Source: Eubacteriales bacterium | GTDB lineage: Bacteria > Bacillota_A > Clostridia > Christensenellales > Aristaeellaceae | Length of the DNA: 64,000 nucleotides | Reading direction: 5' to 3' | NCBI GenBank assembly: GCA_029974035.1 | Contig: JARKQG010000134.1 | Location: 1 to 64,000 of the forward strand | Shown here: positions 39,373 to 48,347 of the stretch, piece after piece | Position numbering within the stretch: position 1 is the first letter of the stretch | How the letters are laid out: the number at the start of each line of letters is the position of its first letter | Notes under the pieces: model-generated | What the model was told of the DNA's origin: nothing | Seen by the model: only the letters and a program-made list of their open reading frames with translations | The model's database searches: none | Program-made: the position numbers and the translations under genes

Positions 39373-41748
39373 TCAGCAGCAGATGGCGCTGGAGGCCGGG
39401 TCAAGCCGCCGGATGATGTCCTGCTGGATGGCAGGGGACAGGTCCAGGAAGTTGACGAAGGTGCCGTGGATGCGCATGATGTACACCCCCGAGGGCGCGT
39501 ACTTTTTCGGGTTTTCCAGCACTTTTCGCAGCATTTCCGGCGTGGTCACGTTGACGTAGAGGTAGAAGGGCGCGACGCCCTTTTGCATCGGGTTGAAAAA
39601 CAGCGGCCCCACCACCTTGTCGCGGAACTCCAGCCCCTTTTGGGAAAAGTCCGCGCCGCGGAAGTACTTGGGGTCCACCCCCACGTGGGAGGCGTAGCCG
39701 CCCACAAACTTTTCGTAGGGCAGCTTCATGGCCGACAGCGTGCGCAGGCCCAGTCCGCCCGCCGCGTCGCCCGCCAGCGGGTCGATGCCGTAGTTGAGCA
39801 TCTCCCGGGCCAGGCGCCCGTCGGGGGTGGCGCCCACCCAATAGCCGTAGAGCAGGTGGGTGGAGGGGGTGGAAAAGTCCGGCCGGAAGGGGTTGCCCAG
39901 GTAGTTTTTCAGGGCGGAAACCATGTCCGACACGCGCGAGGCGATCTCGGCCGCCTCGTCGTCCGGGGCGGACTCGTTTTCGCCGTACTTGGGGCAGGCG
40001 CGAAGGAACGCGCGCAGCTCCTCGTAGCCCTTGAAGTTCGCCCGCAGGGCGTCCACCAGCTTTTCCGCGTCGGCGGGGCGCTCGGCCAGGAGCCGGTCCA
40101 CCGCCACAAAGGAATCCGCCAGCACCGAAAGCCCGTGGATCAGGCAGCCGCTGCCGTTGTAGCGGGTGCCCTGGTGGACGGTGTCGCGCATGTCGTAGCC
40201 GGTTTCCAGCCCGCCCATCATCGCGGACAGAAAGGGCACCGGCAGGCGCGAAACGGCGCGGGAGGCGTCGTTGGCGGCGCGCTCCATCTCCCGGAGGAAG
40301 CCCTCGAGGTTCCGGTAGAACCTTTCGCGCAGGTTGCGAAGCCCCTCCCCGGGCGCGGCAGGCTCCACGTAGCTGGCGATTTTTTCGCCCGTCACCAGCG
40401 ACGCGCCGTCGGTCAGCGTCAATTCCAGAATCTTGGGCAGGTTCAGCCAGGTGTTGGTGGTGTTGCCGTTGTCGCGGCCCATGATGAGCGGCTCCTGACA
40501 GCCGGCGATGGCGTAATCGCTCAGGTCCTCCGGGCGCACGCCCGCGGCGGAGAGGGCCGCGAACACGCTGTCGTCGTTAAACAGCGAGGGCGTGAGGCAG
40601 CCGGGGGTGAAGAAGAAGCGGCCCATCTCGCGGTAGAGGGCGTCGGGCGTATTTTTATGCAGCTTGACCGACAGAATCGGCTGGGGCAGGTTCATTTCAA
40701 AGTAGGCGTCCAGCAGCGCGTAGCTGGTTTCGTTGGTCAGATCGCGCCCGGCCCCGTCCCGGCCGCCGACGATCAGATTCTGGGAGATGGCCCAGCTGCG
40801 GTCGCCCACGTTGAAAAATACCAGAAGGTGCGTGAGGTACGCCGCGGCTTCGGCGCGGGTCAGCCCCTCGGCGGCGCGGTAGGGCTCGAAGATGCGGTCG
40901 GCGTTGCCCACGGAGAAGGCGAAGGGGTTGGGCGCCTGCTCGGCGCACATCACCTGCCACAGGATCATGAAGCTCTGGATGGCCTCGCGGAGCGTATCTG
41001 CGCCCCGGGCGGGCACCTTTTCGAGGGTTTCGCGGATGCGGTCAAGCCGCGCCCGGTCCTCGCCGGAGGCCTTTGCCGCAAGCGCTTCCGCCAGGCGCGC
41101 GTACCGCCCGGCCAGCATCACCGCGGCCTCAAGCGCCCTAAACATGCCGCGGAAGTTGGCCTTTTTCTCCGGGTCGGCCTCAAGGGCGATCTTTCCGTCC
41201 AGTTCCCGGATCAGCTCGAGGGCGCCGCGCCGGATCAGCGGCCGCACATCCGGAATCACGTGGCCGGTGACCTGCTCCATGAAGAAGGCGACCTCACCGG
41301 TCAGGGGTTCCACCCGCGCGTAGGCCTCGCTGAGGGCGCGCACGTAGGGGGTGGCCGCGTCGTGGGCGCGAACCTTTTCGATGCGCTCGGGCGGGAATTC
41401 GTCGTTGGGGTCGATGTCGCCGAAGACCGCGGTAGGGTCGCAGTAGCCGGCGAAGGACTCCACCTTGAAGCTGGGGTTGATCAGCGCGTAGGACCGGGCG
41501 AAGGCGTCCCGCTGGGTGCCCGCGAACAGCGCGTGGGGGCTGATGGAGATGGGCAGCGCCGAGAGGGCGTCGTAGAGCAGGTTGGCCGCCCGCTCCTCGG
41601 GGGACAGACGGGCGTACTTTTCCTCACCCGCCGCGCAGGATTCGCGGATCAGAAACCAGCCGTCCAGGCGCGTCCGCGCCCGCTCCTCACGAAACAGCGC
41701 CTTGGCCATGGCGATCGTCGCCTCGGGGTTCAGTTTGACCGCTTCCAT
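39373..41748 (-). CDS. Glycyl radical enzyme of unknown substrate
   Basis: A 791-residue enzyme of the pyruvate formate-lyase / diol dehydratase superfamily. The active-site Cys lies in AIAGCQEPLIMG (GCVEP in known eliminases), about residue 425. The glycyl loop at the C-terminus reads VYIMRIHGTFVNFLDLSP (RIHGT instead of the usual RVxGY/F). Substrate-pocket substitutions make it a poor match to PFL, CutC, glycerol or hydroxyproline dehydratases I know. It needs the neighbouring activase and is oxygen-sensitive. SD GAGGAGGAG precedes ATG 41748. Confidence 0.85.
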   Translation of the reverse strand: MEAVKLNPEATIAMAKALFREERARTRLDGWFLIRESCAAGEEKYARLSPEERAANLLYDALSALPISISPHALFAGTQRDAFARSYALINPSFKVESFAGYCDPTAVFGDIDPNDEFPPERIEKVRAHDAATPYVRALSEAYARVEPLTGEVAFFMEQVTGHVIPDVRPLIRRGALELIRELDGKIALEADPEKKANFRGMFRALEAAVMLAGRYARLAEALAAKASGEDRARLDRIRETLEKVPARGADTLREAIQSFMILWQVMCAEQAPNPFAFSVGNADRIFEPYRAAEGLTRAEAAAYLTHLLVFFNVGDRSWAISQNLIVGGRDGAGRDLTNETSYALLDAYFEMNLPQPILSVKLHKNTPDALYREMGRFFFTPGCLTPSLFNDDSVFAALSAAGVRPEDLSDYAIAGCQEPLIMGRDNGNTTNTWLNLPKILELTLTDGASLVTGEKIASYVEPAAPGEGLRNLRERFYRNLEGFLREMERAANDASRAVSRLPVPFLSAMMGGLETGYDMRDTVHQGTRYNGSGCLIHGLSVLADSFVAVDRLLAERPADAEKLVDALRANFKGYEELRAFLRACPKYGENESAPDDEAAEIASRVSDMVSALKNYLGNPFRPDFSTPSTHLLYGYWVGATPDGRLAREMLNYGIDPLAGDAAGGLGLRTLSAMKLPYEKFVGGYASHVGVDPKYFRGADFSQKGLEFRDKVVGPLFFNPMQKGVAPFYLYVNVTTPEMLRKVLENPKKYAPSGVYIMRIHGTFVNFLDLSPAIQQDIIRRLDPASSAICC

Positions 41749-41761
41749 GATGATCTCCTCC

Positions 41762-42487
41762 TCAGGTTCTGACGATGGAAAGTCCCCGGGCCGAAAGCAT
41801 GCTCTCCAGCGCCTCGGCCCGGCCCGGGGGCAAAAAGGCGTCCTCCATCCGGTATTCCATGCCCAGCTTCGCCCACTTGTCCCGGCCGTACTCGTGGTAG
41901 CGCAGCACCTCCACCCGGGCGCGGCCGGCGAAGCGGGCCAGGTATGCGCAAAAGCCGGACAGCGCCGCGTCATCGTCGTTGACGCCGTGGATCAGCGGGA
42001 TGCGGATCAGCATCTCCGCCTTCGAGGCCGCGGCGGATTCGAGGCCGGCCTTCACCCGGCCGAGGGAAAGGCCGGTGTATTTTTCGTGCGCGGCGCCGTC
42101 CGGGTGCTTGAAGTCGGCGATCAGCAGGTCCAAAAGGGGCAAAAGCCGGGACAGTCCGGGGTGGGTGGCGTTGGTTTCCAGCGCCGTGTGGACGCCCTCG
42201 GCCTTTACCAGGCGCAAAAGCTCGCTCACCGCCTCGAACTGGCAGGTGGCCTCGCCGCCGGTCAGCGTCAGCCCCCCGCCGTCAAAGAACATGGGCCGCG
42301 CCTCCAGCACCGATTGGGCGACGCGCGCCACCGCTTCCCGGCGGTTGCCCGGCCGCCCGGCAGAAAGGCCCTCGGGGTTCGCGCACCAGGGGCAGCGCAT
42401 GTTGCAGCCCGCCAGGTGGTACACCAGCCGGTTGCCCGGCCCGTCCTGGTTGTAGTTGAAGCCCTTCTGGAAGTACTCAATCGTCAT
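41762..42487 (-). CDS. Glycyl radical enzyme activase (radical SAM)
   Basis: A 241-residue radical SAM protein. The cluster motif is CNMRCPWC (residues about 28-35), followed by GLTLTGGEATCQFE and DFKHPDGAAHEKYTG. It lacks the extra ferredoxin-type cluster insert that larger diol dehydratase activases have and so is of the compact PFL-activase size. It makes the glycyl radical on the enzyme encoded next. Its ATG overlaps the ROK repressor stop (ATGA, 42484-42487). Confidence 0.85.
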   Translation of the reverse strand: MTIEYFQKGFNYNQDGPGNRLVYHLAGCNMRCPWCANPEGLSAGRPGNRREAVARVAQSVLEARPMFFDGGGLTLTGGEATCQFEAVSELLRLVKAEGVHTALETNATHPGLSRLLPLLDLLIADFKHPDGAAHEKYTGLSLGRVKAGLESAAASKAEMLIRIPLIHGVNDDDAALSGFCAYLARFAGRARVEVLRYHEYGRDKWAKLGMEYRMEDAFLPPGRAEALESMLSARGLSIVRT

Positions 42488-43701
42488 GATACGCCCGCCC
42501 TTCGGAAGGCGCCGGAGGGCCGGTCCAGCAGGCGGTCCAGCGCGGCGACGCCCGCGCCGAGGAGCATCGGGTCTCCCGGCAGGCGGTTGACCGACACCTT
42601 CAGCGCCCGGTAGACTTCCGGCATCAGGTGGCGGCACAGCACGCCCTCCACCGTTTCCAGGAACAGTTCCCCGCCCTCCACCATCCGGTCGGCGAACACC
42701 ACGCAGTCCGGGTTCAGCGCATTGATGAGGCCCACCACGCCGAAGGCCAGCTGCCCCACCACCCGGCGGTAGGCGTCCCGCGCCGCGGCCTCGCCCCCGC
42801 GCACCCGCCGGAGGATCTCGGAAGCGGAGGGGGCGTCGCCCCCCGCCGAAAGGCTCGCCTGGGCGTAGGTGGCGCGCAGCGCCTCGGAGGAGGCGTACAG
42901 CTCCAGGCAGCCCCGGTTGCCGCACTCGCACAGCGGCCCCGCAAAGTTGATGGAGGTGTGGCCGATCTCTCCGGCGTAGCCGGACGCGCCGTGGTAGACC
43001 CGGCCCCCGGCGATCAGCCCCGCGCCCACGCCCCGGTCGCACACCACGTAAAGGAGGTTTTCGTCCCGCCGGTGCTCGCCGTACCAGAGCTCCGCCAGCG
43101 CGCCGCAGTTGGCGTCGTGCTCGAGAAATACCGGCGCATCCACCACGCCCCGCAGCCCCTTTTGGATGTCCACCGCCGCCCAGCCGGGAAAGCCGCTCAT
43201 CAGCGTAATGCGCCCCGTCCGGGCGTTGAAGGGCCCGGGCAGCGCCACCCCCAGCCCGATGACCGGCCCGGGCGCCCGGGCGAGGGTGCGCCCCACCAGC
43301 GCGGCAAGCGCCGAAAGCGACGCCTCCGCGCCGTCCTCCGGGCAGCGGTCCGCCTGCTCGAAGACCAGCGGGGTGCCCGCCAGGTCGTACACCGCCGCGG
43401 CGATGTAGTTCCGGTTGATCCGCGCCGCCCCCAGAAAAAACCGGTCCGCGTTGAGCGTCAGCCCCATGGGCCGGCGGCCCATGGGCGCCTCCCGACCGGT
43501 GGTCTCCGACACCAGTCCCCAGTCCACGAGCTGGCGGACGATCTTGGTGATCGTGGCCTGCTTGAGCCCGGTGGCCCGGGCCAGCGCGACGCGGGTCTCC
43601 GCCCGCCCCGCGTGCAGCGCGCGAATCACCAGCGAGAGGTTGCCCTCCTTCTGCGCGTCGCGGTTGATGCCCGAATCGTATTGCATGGCCGCCCCCGACA
43701 T
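42484..43701 (-). CDS. ROK-family transcriptional repressor
   Basis: A 405-residue (or 400, from ATG 43686) NagC/XylR-type repressor: N-terminal winged HTH (ETRVALARATGLKQATITKIVRQLVDWGLVSE), then a sugar-binding ROK domain with the zinc motif CECGNRGCLE and DRGVGAGLI. It begins the operon it should regulate. The effector is likely a sugar or sugar phosphate, but which is unknown. Confidence 0.87.
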   Translation of the reverse strand: MSGAAMQYDSGINRDAQKEGNLSLVIRALHAGRAETRVALARATGLKQATITKIVRQLVDWGLVSETTGREAPMGRRPMGLTLNADRFFLGAARINRNYIAAAVYDLAGTPLVFEQADRCPEDGAEASLSALAALVGRTLARAPGPVIGLGVALPGPFNARTGRITLMSGFPGWAAVDIQKGLRGVVDAPVFLEHDANCGALAELWYGEHRRDENLLYVVCDRGVGAGLIAGGRVYHGASGYAGEIGHTSINFAGPLCECGNRGCLELYASSEALRATYAQASLSAGGDAPSASEILRRVRGGEAAARDAYRRVVGQLAFGVVGLINALNPDCVVFADRMVEGGELFLETVEGVLCRHLMPEVYRALKVSVNRLPGDPMLLGAGVAALDRLLDRPSGAFRRAGVS

Positions 43702-43715
43702 TCTTTACTGAGTGT

Positions 43716-43744
43716 ATTATATTCCGCGGTGCCCACGCTGTCAA
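43716..43744 (-). promoter_or_regulatory. Perfect consensus promoter of the ROK/glycyl radical operon
   Basis: Leftward TTGACA (43744-43739), 17-base spacer, TATAAT (43721-43716). A promoter this strong would need repression, presumably by the ROK protein it transcribes. Confidence 0.8.
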
Positions 43745-43818
43745 CGGCGGCGCGCCCGCCATTTTGTTAAATCCGCGCCGGTAACGATTACATTTCCCGG
43801 CGCATTCGGCTCATCAGT

Positions 43819-43845
43819 AAAAAAAGCCCGCGCTTTCGCGCGGGC
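43819..43845 (-). terminator. Terminator of alanine dehydrogenase
   Basis: Leftward: GCCCGCGC stem, GAAA loop, GCGCGGGC stem, seven T. Confidence 0.75.
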
Positions 43846-43856
43846 GGCACACCGGC

Positions 43857-44960
43857 TCAGAAGCTCAGCGCGCGCAGGGGAAGGCCGAAGGCGCCGGCCA
43901 CGCCGGGATGGGTCACCTCACCCTCGTAGGTGTTGATGGCGGACACGATGGCGGGATCGCGCCGGGCGGCCTCCTCGAGGCCCAGATCGGCAATTTTGAG
44001 GCCGTAGCCCAGGGTGGCGTTGGTCAGCGCCATGGTGGCGGTGTAGGGCACCGCGCCGGGCATGTTGGCCACGCAGTAGTGCACCACGCCGTCCACCACG
44101 AAGGTAGGATCATCGTGATAGGTGGGGTGGGTGGTTTCCACGCAGCCGCCCTGATCGACGGCCACGTCCACGATGACGGAGCCGGGGCGCATCCGCTTCA
44201 GATGCCCGCGGCGGATCAGCTTGGGCGCGGCGGCGCCGGGGATCAGCACCGCGCCGATCACGAGGTCCGCGTCCGCGATCTCCTCCTCGATGGCGTGGGT
44301 GGTGGAGAACACGGTCTTGATGCGGCCGCCGAAGATCTCGTCCAGCTCCACCAAGCGGTCGATGGAGAGATCAATCACGGTCACGTCCGCGCCCAGGCCC
44401 AGCGCCATGCGGCAGGCGTTGGTGCCCACGAAGCCGCCGCCCAGCACCGCCACCTTGGCCTTGCGCACCCCCGGCACGCCGGAGATCAATACGCCCCGGC
44501 CGCCAAAGGGCTTTTCAAGGCACCGGGCGCCCTCGATGGCGGCCAGACGCCCGGCGATCTCGCTCATGGGCTTGAGCAGCGGCAGCTGGCCCTTTTTGTC
44601 CCGCAGGGTTTCGTAGGCCACGCCCTTGCATCCGGCGGCGAGGAGCGCCTCGGTCTGGGCCCGGTCCGCCGCCAGGTGCAGGTAGGTGAAGAGGATCTGG
44701 TCCCTGCGGATTTTGGGGTACTCCGCCGGCAGCGGCTCCTTGACCTTGACGAGCATATCGCTTTCGGCCCAGACGGTGTCGGCGTCGGTCAGCACCGCGC
44801 CGGCCTTTTCGTATTCGGCGTCACAAAAGCCGCTGCCCTCGCCCAGGCCCCGCTCCGCCAGCACCCGGTGGCCGTGCCGCGCGTACTCCGCGGCGTTGGC
44901 GGGCGTCATCCCCACCCTGAATTCGTTGTTTTTGATTTCCGCGACGCATCCGATGGTCAT
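43857..44960 (-). CDS. ald: Alanine dehydrogenase
   Basis: A 367-residue NAD-dependent L-alanine dehydrogenase. Features: MTIGCVAEIKNNEFRVGMTPANAAEY, KVKEPLPAEY (substrate Lys), LFTYLHLAAD (catalytic His), KAKVAVLGGGFVGTNACRMALGLGADVTVID (NAD site) and VDQGGCVETTHPTYHDDPTFV. It converts alanine to pyruvate plus ammonia. I start at ATG 44960, ten bases after GAGGGGA; an ATG six bases upstream is also possible. It is followed by its own terminator and appears to be a single-gene unit. Confidence 0.9.
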   Translation of the reverse strand: MTIGCVAEIKNNEFRVGMTPANAAEYARHGHRVLAERGLGEGSGFCDAEYEKAGAVLTDADTVWAESDMLVKVKEPLPAEYPKIRRDQILFTYLHLAADRAQTEALLAAGCKGVAYETLRDKKGQLPLLKPMSEIAGRLAAIEGARCLEKPFGGRGVLISGVPGVRKAKVAVLGGGFVGTNACRMALGLGADVTVIDLSIDRLVELDEIFGGRIKTVFSTTHAIEEEIADADLVIGAVLIPGAAAPKLIRRGHLKRMRPGSVIVDVAVDQGGCVETTHPTYHDDPTFVVDGVVHYCVANMPGAVPYTATMALTNATLGYGLKIADLGLEEAARRDPAIVSAINTYEGEVTHPGVAGAFGLPLRALSF

Positions 44961-45116
44961 ACGCATTCTCCCCTCGTCGATTCCGAATCCCCCGCGCGAC
45001 ATCGATGCGGCCCGCGCCCGCGCGCTGCGGGGCCGCCCGGCACAAGCCGGCGCATGCCCCATCGCACGCCAATTTAAAGAAAATTCGACGCGGAGGCGCG
45101 TTTTCCTGTATGCGAA

Positions 45117-45139
45117 GAGCGCGCCGCGGGGGCGCGCTC
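45117..45139 (-). terminator. Hairpin after the cupin gene
   Basis: Nine-base stem GAGCGCGCC (45117-45125 with 45131-45139) in the 206-base gap between the cupin stop and alanine dehydrogenase start. No T run follows on the coding strand. The rest of the gap is GC-rich and I see no gene. Confidence 0.4.
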
Positions 45140-45166
45140 CTGTAAAAATTTGACGCGGAACCCGGC

Positions 45167-45745
45167 CTACTTCCACCTGGGGTTGTCCACCAGCGTGGGC
45201 GTGCCGCCCACATCCATCACCAGCTTGCGGTAGCCCTTTTGCTCGATGGTGCCGTAGTCGTGCCCCGCGTCGGAGCGGAAGGCGAAGAACATCACCAGCG
45301 GCGTATCGCCGGTGTTGATCGAGCGGTGGGCGTTGCGCCCGGGCACGTAGAGGCTGTCGCCGGCCTTGACGGGGCAGAGCGTGGTTTCCCCCTCCGGGGT
45401 TTCCATCAGCATCGCGCCCTGGCCGGAGAGGCAGTAGTACACCTCCGCCGCCGCCAGGATGGTGTGGAAGTGCCCCTTGGTCAGGAAATACTCGCCCGCC
45501 ACCTGGCCGGGGTAGAGGATGGTGGTGCCAAAGCGCAAATCACCGCTCTCCTCGGGGATGAAGTCCAGCTCGTAGAATTCGTACACCAGCGGGTTTTTTT
45601 CGGCGGCCAGCGCCCTGGCGGCGCCGGTATCGCAAAACACGTTCACCAAATCCTTCATGTACCGGGCGGTGGGCCGGACCTTTCCGCTGTCGCAGCGGCC
45701 GGTGAGGGGATTAAAATCCAGCACAAAGGGCTTTACATCGGACAT
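45167..45745 (-). CDS. Cupin-type glucose-6-phosphate isomerase-like protein
   Basis: A 192-residue cupin like archaeal-type phosphoglucose isomerase (PGI cupin). Metal ligands are visible in GHFHTILAAAEVYYCLSG (His-x-His and Glu) and PGRNAHRSINTGD (His). Such enzymes interconvert sugar phosphates or related aldoses and ketoses. The ATG at 45745 is eight bases after AAAGGAGA; an ATG six bases earlier is less well spaced. It lies downstream of the sugar ABC transporter genes and may act on the imported sugar. Confidence 0.75.
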   Translation of the reverse strand: MSDVKPFVLDFNPLTGRCDSGKVRPTARYMKDLVNVFCDTGAARALAAEKNPLVYEFYELDFIPEESGDLRFGTTILYPGQVAGEYFLTKGHFHTILAAAEVYYCLSGQGAMLMETPEGETTLCPVKAGDSLYVPGRNAHRSINTGDTPLVMFFAFRSDAGHDYGTIEQKGYRKLVMDVGGTPTLVDNPRWK

Positions 45746-45763
45746 GGGCATTCTCCTTTATGT

Positions 45764-46786
45764 TTATTTGATGGCCAGGCCGCGGGTGGAGCGGTCCATG
45801 CTTACGGCGATGGCCGCCAGCACGAACACGCCGAACACCACGTTCTGCCAATAGGCATCCACGCCGATAAAGTTCATGCCGTTGTTGATGATGGCCACGG
45901 TGAACACGCCCAGCACCGTGCCCAGGGCGCTGCCCTTGCCGCCGGTGAGCGACGCGCCGCCCAGCACGCAGGAGGCCACGATCAGAAGGGTGAACGGGTC
46001 GCCGATGGTGGGCGCGCAGGAGCGCAGCTTGGCGGCCAGAAAGATGCCGCCCAGCGCGGCGCACAGGCCGTTGAGGGTAAAGACGATGATCTTCGTCCTG
46101 TCCACGGGTGTGCCGGCGATGCGCGCGGCGCGCTCGTTGCCGCCGATGGCGTACATGGCCCGGCCGGTGGCGGTGCGGGTCTGGAACACGTGCACCACGG
46201 CCACCAGCACGAGCGCCAGCACGAGCGGCAGGCCCACCACGCCGAAGGACACCTTGAACCAGTTGACCGCGCCCCACATGCTCTTGGGCACGGAGATGGG
46301 CGCCTCCGCGATCAAAAGCGCCGTGGACTGCCACACCGACATGAACCCCAGCGACGCGATAAACGAGGGCACCTTCAGCTTCACGTGGATCACGCCCAGC
46401 AAAAACCCGGCCAGAAGGCCGAAGATCAGGGAGAGGGCAAAGGCCGACAGCGTCGCCAGCGCGACGTTCGGCTCCTGGCCGCTCGCAGCGTACATGTCGC
46501 TGAAGGCCTTGAGGCACTTGACGAACATGACGTTGGACACCGAGCACACCGCGCCCATGGACAGATCAATGGAGCCGAACAGCAATACCGACGTCATGCC
46601 CACCGACATGATCATCAGCGGCGCGGTGTCGCGCAGAAGGTTCGTCAGGTTGCTGGTGCCCAGAAAGTTCTGCTGCGTGACCGAAAGCCCCACCAGCAGC
46701 AGGATGATGGCCGAAAAGCTGAAATATTGGATGATCTTTTCCCGCAACCGGTACCGGCGGCCGGCGTCCACGGTTTTCTGGCTCAT
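45764..46786 (-). CDS. Sugar ABC transporter permease (RbsC-like)
   Basis: A 340-residue permease of the ribose/galactose group with about ten helices. Family landmarks: VGMTSVLLFGSIDLSMGAVCSVSNV, GFLLGVIHVKLKVPSFIASLGFMSVWQ, AIGGNERAARIAGTPVDRTKIIVFTLNGLCAALGGI and GGASLTGGKGSALGTVLGVFTVAIINNGMNF. Start ATG 46786 after AGAGGGTG. It pairs with the second permease encoded upstream, giving an unusual heteromeric permease. Confidence 0.87.
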   Translation of the reverse strand: MSQKTVDAGRRYRLREKIIQYFSFSAIILLLVGLSVTQQNFLGTSNLTNLLRDTAPLMIMSVGMTSVLLFGSIDLSMGAVCSVSNVMFVKCLKAFSDMYAASGQEPNVALATLSAFALSLIFGLLAGFLLGVIHVKLKVPSFIASLGFMSVWQSTALLIAEAPISVPKSMWGAVNWFKVSFGVVGLPLVLALVLVAVVHVFQTRTATGRAMYAIGGNERAARIAGTPVDRTKIIVFTLNGLCAALGGIFLAAKLRSCAPTIGDPFTLLIVASCVLGGASLTGGKGSALGTVLGVFTVAIINNGMNFIGVDAYWQNVVFGVFVLAAIAVSMDRSTRGLAIK

Positions 46787-46803
46787 ACGCGGCACCCTCT
46801 TTC

Positions 46804-48333
46804 TCACATCATCAGGCTGACCACGTCAACCTGCTCGGGCTTGGCGCCCACGTCGGCGCTGAAGCAGCCGGTGATCAGCCCGTCCTGCAATACCAGGATG
46901 CGGTTGGCCAGGCCGATGGACTCATCCAGCGTGTCGCCCAGCAGGATCACGCTCTTGCCCTGCCGCGCGATGTCGCGGATCAGCGAATAGATCTCCTCCT
47001 TGGCGCCCACATCCACGCCCCGGGTGGGGTGGTTCAAAATCAGGATGTCCGCGCCGCTGGCCAGCGCCCGCGAGAACACCACCTTTTGCTGGTTGCCGCC
47101 GGAGAGCTGCATCAAAAGCTCCCTGCGCCCGCTGGTCTTGACGCGCAGCGTCCCGATCCAGTCCTCCGCCTGCCGGGAAATCTTCTTTTTCGATACGAAG
47201 GGGCCGCTTTTCAGCTTGCCCGCGTTGGACAGGGCAATGTTGTCCTCCACGGACAGGGTCATCACCACGCCCTCGTAGAGCCGCTCCTTGGGGATCATCA
47301 GGATCGACGCCCCCAGCGCCTCCACCGGCGAGCGCAGCCGCATCTTCCTGCCCCGCACCATCACCTCGCCCGACGTGGGCAGAAGGTCGCCGCACAGGAC
47401 GGAGCATATCTCCTCCTTGCCGGAGCCCACCACGCCGCAGAGGCCCAGAATCTCGCCCTCGTGCAGCTGGAAGTTCACGTGCTTGAACACGCCGTGAAGC
47501 CCCAGGTCCTTCGCCTCCAGCACCACCTCGGGCCCGGGCACGCGCTGCTTTTCCAGGTGGTAGTATTCGGTGGTGGTGGTGCGCCCCACCATCATCTCGT
47601 AGAGCTTTTTTTCGCTGGCGTCCTTTGTATCGAGGTCGCCCACGCTGCGCCCGTCCTTGTAGACGTAGATGCGGTCGGTGATGGCGAGCACCTCGTCCAG
47701 CCGGTGGGACACGAACACCACCGAGTGGCCCCGCTGGGCGATCTTCTTCATCTGGCGGAACAGGTTTTCCACCTCGCCCTCGCTGAGCACCGACGTGGGC
47801 TCGTCCAGCAGGATCAGGCAATGGTCGCTGCCCGCCTGCTTGGTGACGTTGATGACCTTGGCGATCTCGATCATCTGCCGGGTGGCGAAGTTGAGGTCGG
47901 ACACCTTTTTGCGGGGGGAGATGTCCGTCACGTCCACCTCGGCCAGCACCTCCTGGGCGGCCCTGTTCATGCGGCCCCAGTCCACAAAGCCGTGCCTTTT
48001 GAAGTCCTTTTCATGGCCGAAGAAGATGTTCTGCGCCACGTTGAGGTTGACGATCAGGCTCTGCTCCTGAAACACCATGCCCAGCCCCGCGCGGTTGCCG
48101 TCCATGGGGGTGTGGGGCTGATAGGGTTTGCCGTGCATTTCCATGCGCCCGGAGGTGGGCGGCTGCGCGCCGATGATGATCTTGAGCAGCGTGGACTTGC
48201 CCGCGCCGTTTTCGCCCACCAGGCCCACGATTTCGCCGGGGTAGACCACGAGGTCCACGCCCTTGAGCGCCTGGGTTCCGGAAAAGGTCTTTGTGATGTC
48301 CTTCGCGCAGAAAAGCGGTGTTCTCTGTTCCAT
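46804..48333 (-). CDS. Sugar ABC transporter ATPase (RbsA/MglA-like, two ATPase halves)
   Basis: A 509-residue protein with two ABC cassettes. The first is complete: GENGAGKST, LNFATRQMIE (altered signature), LILLDEPTSVLSEGEVE, SHRLDEV. In the second the Walker A is GVVGSGKEE and the signature is LSGGNQQKVV, but the Walker B reads LILNHPTRGVD, where Asp-Glu is replaced by Asn-His. Degenerate second cassettes occur in this family, yet this exact change is unusual. It powers the two permeases. Start ATG 48333 with GGGGGG upstream. Confidence 0.88.
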   Translation of the reverse strand: MEQRTPLFCAKDITKTFSGTQALKGVDLVVYPGEIVGLVGENGAGKSTLLKIIIGAQPPTSGRMEMHGKPYQPHTPMDGNRAGLGMVFQEQSLIVNLNVAQNIFFGHEKDFKRHGFVDWGRMNRAAQEVLAEVDVTDISPRKKVSDLNFATRQMIEIAKVINVTKQAGSDHCLILLDEPTSVLSEGEVENLFRQMKKIAQRGHSVVFVSHRLDEVLAITDRIYVYKDGRSVGDLDTKDASEKKLYEMMVGRTTTTEYYHLEKQRVPGPEVVLEAKDLGLHGVFKHVNFQLHEGEILGLCGVVGSGKEEICSVLCGDLLPTSGEVMVRGRKMRLRSPVEALGASILMIPKERLYEGVVMTLSVEDNIALSNAGKLKSGPFVSKKKISRQAEDWIGTLRVKTSGRRELLMQLSGGNQQKVVFSRALASGADILILNHPTRGVDVGAKEEIYSLIRDIARQGKSVILLGDTLDESIGLANRILVLQDGLITGCFSADVGAKPEQVDVVSLMM

Positions 48334-48347
48334 GCCCATCCCCCCGA

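Noticed and set aside
41762..43762. A single 666-codon protein spanning the ROK gene and the activase.
   Set aside because: The upstream half is an out-of-frame reading of the ROK gene; the activase has its own ATG overlapping the ROK stop.
45080..45160. A direct repeat (AAATTCGACGCGGA and AAATTTGACGCGGA) after the cupin gene as a possible att or binding site.
   Set aside because: Only two short imperfect copies with no mobile gene nearby; likely chance or minor regulatory sequence.
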